A DNA stretch of 64,000 nucleotides. Origin: Myxococcota bacterium. Lineage in GTDB: Bacteria > Myxococcota_A > Polyangia > JAAYKL01. The stretch covers positions 1 to 64,000 of the forward strand of contig JASJCT010000041.1 in the NCBI GenBank assembly GCA_030065855.1, written 5' to 3'. Shown in pieces: positions 17,901 through 26,600 of this stretch. Made by a program: the position numbers and the translations under genes. How positions within the stretch are numbered: position 1 is the stretch's first letter; each line of letters starts with the position of its first letter. The notes under the pieces were generated by a model. The model saw nothing but the letters and a program-made list of their open reading frames with translations. It had not been told where the DNA came from and did no database searches.

Positions 17901-19470
17901 GCGCTGGCGCAGCCGATTCTATTCCCTACGAGCCCTGGTGCTCAGCGTCAGTCTGCTGGTCCTAGCGCTGCCTTTTGTCGGCTTGGGAGTTCTGCGCATC
18001 ATGGAGAGCTTTCTCCACCGCCAGACAGAGGCCAAGCTGATCGCCGAAGCAGCCTATGTACAGCTGATCTATCTTAAAGCGGTTCGACAGATCGACCCAA
18101 CCGATGTTCCTGTTTTTGCCAAACCAATGCCTCACTGGCCGCCGCCAAAAGATGAAGTTTTCCATCCCTTCTTTCCCCAGATCGATCTGCTTAAAGACGA
18201 GGTGCTGCCACCCATCTGGGAGAGCTCACCGGCAACATCGGAGATCCACCCGGCTGCCAAACTCGCGGGTGCAGCGATCGAACCGCTGATCAAAGAGGTG
18301 CAAACCCAAAATCTCTCTGGTATTCGCCTGCTCGATCCCAATGGTGTCGTGGTGGCCAGTACGGGTGGCGAACAGGGGGCAGACCTCTCTGACCGTCGGC
18401 CGATAAAACAGGCTCTTGATGGGTACTACGCTTCGGCTGTACGGCGACGGCCAAATATACCCGCCCAGCAGGGTATCTTCAATCGGCGCGGCCGATATCG
18501 AGTCTCGGTAGCCGTACCGATCCTCGTCCAGCAACGCTACCTGGCAGGAGTGGTCTACCTCAATCGCACCAGCCTCTCCTTCATTTTGGATGTTTGGCGC
18601 ACCCCATATACTGTGACCCTGATTGTATTGTTTGCAGTAACGATACTGATCGGATTGATCTTAGCATCTGTGATCACTCGCCCGTTGAAAAACCTGGTGG
18701 ACAAAGCCCGAAGCATCAGTGAGGGGAGAGGCGATGTCTCACTTGCGGTGAGCAAGGTTGCCCCCCGCGAAGCTTACGAGCTCTCGGCTGCTCTCACTGC
18801 AATGGTAGAGACTCTGGAGAAGAGGCTAGACTACGTACAGGAGTTTACCCGGAGCGTATCCCACGAGTTTAAAACACCACTAACCAGCATCCGCGGTTCG
18901 ATCGAGCTCCTACAGGAAGGGATGACCGAGATGACCGAACAAGAGCGCGGCGAGTTTCTCGACATCGTTCATGCGGATGTGCTGCGCATGAACCGATTGG
19001 TAGTCCGCCTAACCGAGCTGGCTCGGATTGAGCTCCGTCGGCCAGACAGCAGTCAGACCGACCTCCGGGGCTGTCTAACCGGAATAGTGGCGGGCTACAG
19101 GGAGAGCGGTCAAGCAGTGGAGATCCAGATCGATTCTTTATGCGGGAGGAGGATAGAGGTGGAGATGGCGCCTGACCTCGTCGAAACCCTTTTTGTCAAC
19201 TTGATCGACAACGGCCTGCGACATGGGGATAACTCTGGCGTCAGGGTTGAAATAACCCCCGGTCCAACCATAGCGGTAATCAACAAAGGGCCCGCGATCT
19301 CAACCGCCAACCAGAGCAGGATCTTCGACCGGTTTTTCACCACCGCTCGCGCAGCCGGAGGAACAGGTTTGGGACTTTCGATCGTCCGGGCGATCGCCCA
19401 GGCCCATCAGGCTCGCTTGGACGTTACATCGAATGACCGGGTTACGGTGTTTACTCTGGGGTTCCGTTGA
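17893..19470 (+). CDS. creC: Sensor histidine kinase (CreC-like)
   Basis: This 525-residue kinase is counted from the ATG at 17893; an upstream TTG would add five residues. TM1 is at about 10-36, a periplasmic sensor region at about 45-235 and TM2 at about 238-263. HAMP follows, then HisKA with the phospho-acceptor His in SVSHEFKTPLTSIRGSIELL (H324), and an HATPase domain with N box LIDNGLRHG and G box GGTGLGLSIVRAI. The last 8 bases of the response regulator gene overlap its start, implying coupled translation. The periplasmic region is of a size seen in CreC proteins. The signal is unknown. Confidence 0.85.
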   Translation: MGKRWRSRFYSLRALVLSVSLLVLALPFVGLGVLRIMESFLHRQTEAKLIAEAAYVQLIYLKAVRQIDPTDVPVFAKPMPHWPPPKDEVFHPFFPQIDLLKDEVLPPIWESSPATSEIHPAAKLAGAAIEPLIKEVQTQNLSGIRLLDPNGVVVASTGGEQGADLSDRRPIKQALDGYYASAVRRRPNIPAQQGIFNRRGRYRVSVAVPILVQQRYLAGVVYLNRTSLSFILDVWRTPYTVTLIVLFAVTILIGLILASVITRPLKNLVDKARSISEGRGDVSLAVSKVAPREAYELSAALTAMVETLEKRLDYVQEFTRSVSHEFKTPLTSIRGSIELLQEGMTEMTEQERGEFLDIVHADVLRMNRLVVRLTELARIELRRPDSSQTDLRGCLTGIVAGYRESGQAVEIQIDSLCGRRIEVEMAPDLVETLFVNLIDNGLRHGDNSGVRVEITPGPTIAVINKGPAISTANQSRIFDRFFTTARAAGGTGLGLSIVRAIAQAHQARLDVTSNDRVTVFTLGFR

Positions 19471-19471
19471 G

Positions 19472-20227
19472 CTAAGCCAAGATTGGTGGACAGCATTGGA
19501 GCCATTGAGCCCAGTCGGGACGGCCGTTGGCTGTTGCTTTGGCAGCTGCGCGATCCCAGTCGTAGGCCACGGAGATAATATCGATTTTCAAATCAGGGTC
19601 TGTCTTCGTGATCAATGCGTACTTGGCATGAGGAGATCGGGAAGACATCGCGTGGGCATGAGGTGCATCGTCTTCATAGGCCGGCAGCCCCACGCTGCCT
19701 GCATTGACCACGGTCGTGCCACAGGAGAGGCGCGCTACACCGGGTACATGAGAATGGCCGCACAATACGGTCGAGCAATTGACTGTTGACAGGACCTGCG
19801 CGATCTCGGCTTCTGGGCGCTGGACAACGCCCTCAGGGGTTACCTTCTCCATCAGGTACTCGCGATCGCTCATAGGGGTGCCATGGGTCATGAAGATGCC
19901 GTCTACAGTCAGAGACCCGGGCAAAGAACCGAGCCAGTCTAAAATCTGCGGGGTCAGCTGATCGAGGGTTTGTGAGAATTTTGGATGCACCGCGACTCCC
20001 TGGCTCGCCTCAAGGAGAACGCGGTCCTCGTTTCCGGAGATTGAAGGAATATTCAGATGAATGAGCAGCTCAGCGGTCTCCAACGGCTCTAACGGACCGT
20101 ATAGGCTGTCGCCCAGGTTATAGATTCGCTCGATCTGCCTACGGTTGATATCAGCCAGAACCTTTTCCAGAGCCAAGCTGTTGCCGTGAATATCGGAAAT
20201 GACTGCGATTTGCTCATGCGCTTTCAT
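19472..20227 (-). CDS. Calcineurin-like metallophosphoesterase (YfcE/MJ0936-like)
   Basis: This 251-residue protein has the phosphoesterase metal motifs in order: SDIHGN, GDSLYGP, a GNED variant of GN(H/C)D, THG and GHSHVP. Members of this group hydrolyse phosphodiesters such as 2',3'-cyclic nucleotides or model substrates. GNED replaces the usual His or Cys and is worth noting, since that position normally supports catalysis. The gene is convergent with the creC-like gene (1 base apart) and begins 12 bases after the small zinc-ribbon gene upstream, so those two probably share a transcript. Confidence 0.85.
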   Translation of the reverse strand: MKAHEQIAVISDIHGNSLALEKVLADINRRQIERIYNLGDSLYGPLEPLETAELLIHLNIPSISGNEDRVLLEASQGVAVHPKFSQTLDQLTPQILDWLGSLPGSLTVDGIFMTHGTPMSDREYLMEKVTPEGVVQRPEAEIAQVLSTVNCSTVLCGHSHVPGVARLSCGTTVVNAGSVGLPAYEDDAPHAHAMSSRSPHAKYALITKTDPDLKIDIISVAYDWDRAAAKATANGRPDWAQWLQCCPPILA

Positions 20228-20239
20228 GGTTACTCCAAG

Positions 20240-20620
20240 TCAGCCCAATACCAGGCCGCAGTCGCTGCAGGCGTTGTTGACCAGGGGAGCGGCTGTTCCG
20301 CAGGCTGGACAGGCGACCGCACCTTTTTCCTTGGGGACCTGCATTTCGACCGGGGTTAGGCCATCCCGGGCGAGCTGGTCGACCCACTTTTGGTTCTGTA
20401 GCGCTGCGACTTTTGCTGCGTCTCGCTCCTCGACGAGGAGGCTACCCTTTGTGCTTCACCCGCTGACCGTGCACGGCCCCAGCATGACCGGGATGCCAGC
20501 CTGGAGGCATTCGTCCAGCAGGCGTTTGATTACCCGCAGATCTCCGTTTGCCACGGTTCGAAGGGGGTGCCCGGCCTGGGCCCGGGTCTGCAGCGTTTCT
20601 CTTGCGTGCTCTTCTTGCAT
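20240..20620 (-). CDS. Candidate selenoprotein: small zinc-ribbon protein with in-frame TGA
   Basis: Starting at the ATG at 20620 (GAGGAG ribosome site 8 bases upstream), the frame runs 54 codons to GPCTVSG. It meets TGA at 20456-20458, then stays open in the same frame for 71 codons and ends at TGA 20240-20242. The part after the TGA is clearly coding: it begins STKGSLLVEERDAAKVAAL and ends with a zinc ribbon (CPACGT, 14 residues, CSDCG). A hairpin CUCCUC-GUC-GAGGAG lies 16-30 bases after the TGA with G first in the loop, which fits the bacterial SECIS pattern. The product would be 126 residues with Sec at 55, five residues after a Cys. The alternative is a simple nonsense mutation. The function of the family is unknown to me. 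Confidence 0.65.
20426..20440 (-). promoter_or_regulatory. Possible SECIS hairpin
   Basis: Read on the minus strand, CTCCTC (20440-20435), loop GTC and GAGGAG (20431-20426) form a perfect 6-bp stem. The loop begins 22 bases after the in-frame TGA and starts with G followed by T, as in known bacterial SECIS loops. The stem lies inside coding sequence, as bacterial SECIS elements do. There is no bulged U comparable to fdhF, so support is moderate. Confidence 0.55.
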
Positions 20621-20758
20621 AATTTGAGCTCCTCTGTTGATGAAATTGTACACCGATTTCGGTTCGGTTGTCTGCTCTAGGGCCGGGGGAAGGATTGACT
20701 TCTCCTCCCTCTGTCTACTAAGTTCTTCCTTGTTTTGTTAATAAAAATGGAGGCCAAC

Positions 20759-21775
20759 ATGAGTGCAATAGCAAGTGGTGCCCGACAGGCAGTGAGGAAC
20801 TGCGTCAATGTCCAGCCAGGGGAGATGGTTGTCATCGTCACGGATCTGGAAACGAAATATCTGGCGGACGCCGTTGAAAAAGAAGTGCTGGACGCTGGCG
20901 CAAAAACGAACATGTTCATCATGGAGGACTTTGGCGAACGACCAGAGGACGGTACCAACCCACTGCCGTTTCCAGAGGAAATAGGCTCGGCCTTGGCTCA
21001 GGCCCAAGTGAGCTTCTACATGGCCCAGGGTAAAGCCGGCGAGCTGCCTAGCTTTCGTGTGCCCATGCTCAAGGTCGCAGAAAAAAACAACCTCCGTCAC
21101 GCCCATATGCCCAACTTTGTCGAGGAGATGATGAGCCAGGGCATGGCCTCGGACTACGCCGAGATTCAAGCGCTCTCCAAAAAAGTCTACGATATTGTCT
21201 CTCAGGCAAAGGAAATACGTATCACCACCCCAGCTGGCACGGATTTTACCGCGACTTTTGATCCACGCTATAAATGGGTGATCAGCGATGGCCATATCAC
21301 CCCTGGTAACTGGAGTAACCTACCCGATGGGGAGGTATTTACCCAACCCGTCTCCGCCAATGGCACGGTGGTAGTGGACGGGTGTTTTGGCGACTTTTTC
21401 AACAAAAAGTACGGGGATATTGGCCAGACACCGCTGACCTATCAGCTCAAAGACGGGCGCTGTCAACGAGTATCTGTAACCTGTACCAATCAAGCGCTCA
21501 AAGAAGAATTCGACAGATACACCTTTGAAACCGACGATAATTCGGATCGATTGGGTGAGTTTGCTATTGGGACCAATGTCGGCTTGACCCACCTCATCGG
21601 CAACCTGTTGCAGGACGAAAAATTTCCTGGGATTCACCTCGCTTTGGGCAGTCCCTACCCCGATAAAACCGGTGCCACTTGGGATAGCAGCGCCCACAAC
21701 GATGGCATCTTGCGCAATCCCACGATCATCGTCGATGGCCGCACGATCATGAAAGATGGAAAATTTACAATTTGA
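20759..21775 (+). CDS. M29-family metallo-aminopeptidase
   Basis: This 338-residue protein starts at the ATG preceded by GGAGG (20749-20753). The carboxy half holds the metal ligands of M29 aminopeptidases (AmpS/AmpT/PepS type): a Glu in RLGEFAIGTN, a His in GIHLALGSPYPDKTG, and His plus Asp in SSAHNDGIL. These enzymes are dinuclear, cytoplasmic exopeptidases. The chain is shorter than AmpS (about 410), with the N-terminal domain reduced. It is divergent from the candidate selenoprotein gene, with about 140 bases between starts. Confidence 0.8.
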   Translation: MSAIASGARQAVRNCVNVQPGEMVVIVTDLETKYLADAVEKEVLDAGAKTNMFIMEDFGERPEDGTNPLPFPEEIGSALAQAQVSFYMAQGKAGELPSFRVPMLKVAEKNNLRHAHMPNFVEEMMSQGMASDYAEIQALSKKVYDIVSQAKEIRITTPAGTDFTATFDPRYKWVISDGHITPGNWSNLPDGEVFTQPVSANGTVVVDGCFGDFFNKKYGDIGQTPLTYQLKDGRCQRVSVTCTNQALKEEFDRYTFETDDNSDRLGEFAIGTNVGLTHLIGNLLQDEKFPGIHLALGSPYPDKTGATWDSSAHNDGILRNPTIIVDGRTIMKDGKFTI

Positions 21776-21902
21776 GCTGTACTCCCTCCGTTAGAAAACA
21801 TAGCCATCATAAAGGCATGACCGCCATTCTCAATGACCGCAACGACTGAATGGCCGTACCGGTAGACTGCTATGAGTGTCTTCCGGATTGGATGAAATGT
21901 CA

Positions 21903-23510
21903 TTATTTCCCAACTTCATATATACTTATACGAGGTCCTGTCTTAATTGAGACTTCCGGAGTAAATTCCTTTATAAGAATATTTTTGTCGAAGATGTCTT
22001 TGTATCTAGCGTATTCAATATTATACTTCTCTTTATTTCTAAAGTACCTGTTATAATCTATGCTGCTAGTAATGATATAATCGTATCCTTTATAGTTTCT
22101 TGGTGCTTTACCTAACCCGCATATCCCCCACATTTCTACTGTGAATCGACGTTCATCAGGACGAGGTGTATAGTAATCCATTGCGATTATTGAACCTTCG
22201 GGTAAATTCTCATTTATCCAGAGTGTACTTAATAACCGCGTGTCTGGCAGTAACAAATTGTCTAAATAGTCCTTTGTTTTTATGCCTTGTAGTGAAATGC
22301 CTGAGAATAGTATGATGATAGTTATTGTACTGCTTACGGTCAAAGATGTATGTGAACGTAACATGATACCTAATCGGCCTATTAACCCTATATTACTAGT
22401 GTTGGTAGTTTGTAGTTCTTTCAAATTTTTCACTAGATGCGCTACCAAATACGCAGGAAGAACACTGGCTAAAATGGACAAGTGTGGTACCAGCGGAATA
22501 ATGTTCCGCTCGAAATGTACCTTGAACTTACCTAGCAATATGAAATATATGATGGGAAATACCAGAATGAATAATAGCTCTCTGTACTTTCGTCGTAGCA
22601 TAAGGTATGCCGAGCTTATCAATGATAATGAAAAAACTAGAATGCCCAATCCATTGAGAATATCCTTGCCATAATTCAAATAGCTCGTGCCGCTGTTGTC
22701 AAAACCAATGTGTCCCTTCGAATAGTGTTGAAACTCAAAAAATAAGTCTTTTAGGAAGTGGTTATAATTCAAAACTGCATAGGGTGTTGTCGTAACAAAG
22801 CTCACCAGTGAAACTATCCCAGCTATTAGAATATACACATTTCTGTTGGGCGGACTGGTGTTGCACCTTGAAAAAAAATGAGCAGCGACAATAGATACGA
22901 AACATATTGAGCCATTATATTTCGAACTTGCTGCTAAGCCAACAGCAATAGCCGCTAAAATATAGTTCCGTAGCGTTTTATTTCCTTTGAATATTAAAAC
23001 AGAAAAGTACAAAGCAACCACAACCCATAGTGTCATTGGTATGTCTACAGCAATAAAGAAGGATCCCTTGACGTGCAAAACAGAAAAGGCTGTTATTGCT
23101 AAGGCAAATAATCCTGCCCAGATATTAACTAATTTACGGCCAATTAAAAACACAACCCACAGAGAAACAGCAGCAATAACAACAGTTGTAACTCTTCCCC
23201 AGTAATAAAAATTGAGAACGGGCACCTCGCTAAAAGCATCATAGTTTCCTATGAGTTTGCCGGCTAAAAACACGCTGCTATACACAATTGCCTGAAAATA
23301 TATATATCCAGTCGGATACTTGAAGAAATCAGGGTCTAAGTCGCCAGTTCTTGCAATCTTCAGCGCTCGTTCCGCGATAGCGGGCTCATCAGAATGGAGA
23401 AGGAGTGGAAAACCATAATCTACACCTTTGAAACGAAAATAGATGGCAGTAAGCAGAATGAAAAATAATAGTGCGAATAAGGCTAGCTTTGTTTGTTGAT
23501 ATGAAAGCAT
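21903..23510 (-). CDS. Membrane glycosyltransferase, family 39/83-like
   Basis: This protein of about 535 residues has some ten hydrophobic helices. An early luminal or periplasmic loop contains LLHSDEPAIAERA, where the acidic residues match the catalytic loop of PMT/ArnT-type glycosyltransferases that use polyprenyl-phosphate sugars. A large soluble C-terminal domain follows the last helix. The ATG at 23510 begins just before the first helix; a GTG at 23528 is an alternative. The gene is markedly more AT-rich than its neighbours and stands alone, which suggests horizontal acquisition. The acceptor (protein, lipid or polymer) is unknown. Confidence 0.75.
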   Translation of the reverse strand: MLSYQQTKLALFALLFFILLTAIYFRFKGVDYGFPLLLHSDEPAIAERALKIARTGDLDPDFFKYPTGYIYFQAIVYSSVFLAGKLIGNYDAFSEVPVLNFYYWGRVTTVVIAAVSLWVVFLIGRKLVNIWAGLFALAITAFSVLHVKGSFFIAVDIPMTLWVVVALYFSVLIFKGNKTLRNYILAAIAVGLAASSKYNGSICFVSIVAAHFFSRCNTSPPNRNVYILIAGIVSLVSFVTTTPYAVLNYNHFLKDLFFEFQHYSKGHIGFDNSGTSYLNYGKDILNGLGILVFSLSLISSAYLMLRRKYRELLFILVFPIIYFILLGKFKVHFERNIIPLVPHLSILASVLPAYLVAHLVKNLKELQTTNTSNIGLIGRLGIMLRSHTSLTVSSTITIIILFSGISLQGIKTKDYLDNLLLPDTRLLSTLWINENLPEGSIIAMDYYTPRPDERRFTVEMWGICGLGKAPRNYKGYDYIITSSIDYNRYFRNKEKYNIEYARYKDIFDKNILIKEFTPEVSIKTGPRISIYEVGK

Positions 23511-23607
23511 ATGGCAATAACCATCCACTAATAATTATCTGCTAAAAAGGTTCTATATATCTTTTTAATTTTAGAAACAAGAGGGCATCTGTACGTGCAG
23601 ATTTGGA

Positions 23608-26600
23608 TTATAAGCCAATGCGGAGCCTGAGCTCCAGGTGATCTTTTGAAAAAACAAAGGCCAAGAGAGCACCTGCACCGGGCAGATCGGAAAGTGAGCC
23701 TGATAGGGTAGACGTGAGGTTGCTTAGCCCTGCCAACCCGCCAAGAAGGGACCCGGCCGAGAGAAACCCTGCTCGGTAACCAACAGCCAGGCACTGTTCG
23801 ACCAGCGATCCTCGATTGAGCACATCGGTGCAGTCAAACGCAAACGGTCGAATCTGATCAGTGACCCTATCCAACCCTGCCTTGCTCAATCTTCTCGTCG
23901 CTTGCTCGATCTCTGCGTCGCTCATGCCGCTTGGCACGAACCCGGGCACAAATACCCGAACAACACCTGATAGCAAGCGAATCAATTGCTCGTCCGGGAA
24001 CAGGGTGGCCAGCGATAGTCCCAATCGCATCATTTGGAGACCGGTCCCAATAGCGAATCGGTGCACTGCCGCATCCTCGCTTTTCACAACATATTGAGGC
24101 AAAAGGATGTCTACCGGAGATCCTGGCACAATGCGAAAACTGTCGTCCAAACTCTGGTAGAGCACGGGCGGATCCAAACTGAACCCTGGTGCCATTTGGT
24201 TTGCCAATGTAGAAATTGGGCTCCGACGGGCCAGTCGCCGATTTCTATCGGCGCCGAAGTTTCTAGCGCTGATATCCATTGAGCCTGCGATAATCCCCTC
24301 TGTCGCTTTCATGGTTTCACGCAGGCCTGGGGAAATGGTTTTGGGGCACAGAAATGCTTCGTATGCTGGATCTCCGATCCTGGCACCCGCATCCCAGGTC
24401 ACCCGTTTGAGCGGCTGGGTGACGTCCTCTGGTACATTGCCGAGCATTTCTATTAATTCAACAGCAAAGGACGCAGATAAATCATCCCCCTTCAGGGAGA
24501 GGATCTTGCGGATATTATCGTACAGGTCGACGTTGTCTAGGTGATCTGGCAGCAGGGCGGCCATGCTGGAAAGTGCGCTGTCCAGATGAACACCAAGGGC
24601 CATCATATCTCCTTCGTTTCTCAGCAAATCTGCAAGCACCGCGACTGGTTCGAAGAGCAGAGGATTTATCTGGCGGACCTGGGTGAGTAATTTTTCTCCG
24701 TCCTTGGGGCGATCCAGATGTGTGATGTAAATTTTAGCCAACAGCACCATCTTGGCCAGCTTGATCTCTGTATCCTCAGTGAGATTTACGATGTGCTGAA
24801 GGGCTTGCGCGGCGCGTTCATATTGTCCTGTCTTCAAGTAGAGATCAGAGATGCGGGTGAGTGCGCCCGAGTGGAACTGGTGCCAACCCAGGACCTTGAG
24901 AAAGCTCTTTTCGGCCAAGCCATCGCAGGGCGTATGATCCATGTAGATTTGGCCGAGGGAGAAAAACACGTCGATGCCTGTTTCCCGGTCTTGCGTGTGC
25001 GTTGCAGCAAGGGTCAAATGATCGATGGCGTCATTCCATTCCTCATCTTCCCGGTGCAGGCGAGCGATAAATTGTTGGGTTTCGATATCGCCGGGCGCAA
25101 TATCGAGGGCGCTCTTTAAGTGGGTCTTGGCCTGATCCCGTTCTTCTTTCTTCCCGCTTTGGAGGAGTAGATGTGCCAGTTCGAGGTGCAGTACCCGTCG
25201 GTCATCGTCTGACTGCTCGGCCGTCAGTCGGTGAGAGATGAACGCCTTTAGTAAAGATGGGCGATTTCGATCTTCCTCAGTGGTCTGCGCGTTGGCCTCC
25301 TGGTCGTCCAGGGCTTCCCGTCCAAGGGTGTAGGCCACGCTATGACGTGGGTCCACGGTCAGCACGTCCAGGCAGAGTTTCACCAGCAGCTTGGGATCGT
25401 CCAGCTCTTTATGGGCAAGACCGATGGCCTCGGTGAGCGTCTGAACTTTGTGCTCTGGAATGGTGAGCGCTTCGACCAATGCCACCAGCGTGTCTACCAG
25501 TGCTGTATGGTCGCCTGCGGCCCGTTGGTGTTTGGCAATCGAGAACAGATCGATCAGTGCAGCAGGGTATTGATCGATCACCTGTTGATGAAGCGCGATC
25601 GCCCGATCGATATCGCCGGTCTGGCCAATGGCTTCGGCAAGCCTTGATAGGTGCACTGGGATCGAATGGGCAGCAGCGACCAATTTTTCAAGGAGGTCGA
25701 TTTTCCTAACCGGATCTGCGCTGAGAGATTCGAGCTCGGTCATCTCAAAGATCGCGTTGGGATCCTTGTCGACGATAAGGTTCAACAGGTCTGTATCAGA
25801 GGGCAGGGAACATCGCGCGGCCCGGGCCAAGGCGATGCTTACCTCGGGGTCACTTGTCAAATGGGCAAGCCGTGCTGCGAGAGGGGACGCTGCAGTTCCG
25901 CTGCCAAGTGCATAGACAAGCAGCCACGTGACGACAGTTCGGTTTTCTGGCACCAGGTGGCTTAGTTCTTCAAGCGCGGATACCACTGCAGCAGGATCGT
26001 TCCCGTGGTTGCTTTCTAAGTGAACGAGCTGTTGATAAGCTGCGATGCGCGTCCTACTGGCAGTTGTAGTATCAAGTGCTGAGCGCACCTCCTCGATAAC
26101 GCGCAATGCACCATCGGAGCGCAACAGGGATTCCCGGTGACCGAATTTGACAATCGGATCGTCCGGGTTTTTTTCAAGTGCTTTTTCAAACCAGAACACC
26201 CCTGCGCTCGGTAGGATTTCCATAGCCAAGAAGCCCAAGGAGCAAAGGGTTTCTGTGCTGTCAATCGCATCTTCAACTTGGAGCGGTTCGACATATTCAG
26301 ATTGCGCTGTCTCGATGTGGGATCGTACGAGCCTCACGACCACATCCCGCAGCACCGGGTCATCTGGTTTGATAACGAACGCCCGACCGAGCAGTTCGGC
26401 TGACTTGGCGCCCCTTCCTAGGATGAGGTATTGAATACCGGCGCGGACGAGAAAGTAAAAACGCGCGTCGCCTGTCTCAGCCACTTCTGCAGCGCTTTGG
26501 AACGCTTCGGCTAAAACCACTGGATCTGAGCGGGTTCGTACCAAGCCGTTTAATGCAAGTCGGTTTGTCGGCATGAGCCCGAGGGATCTCAAATAGATTT

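Noticed and set aside
20240-20458. Treating the TGA at 20456 as an ordinary stop with only a short upstream gene
   Set aside because: The 71 codons after it remain open in the same frame and encode an intact zinc ribbon. A nonsense mutation remains possible and is stated as the alternative.
20199-20627. Plus-strand frame opposite the candidate selenoprotein
   Set aside because: Low-complexity Ser/Arg product without motifs; the minus strand has a ribosome site and zinc ribbon.
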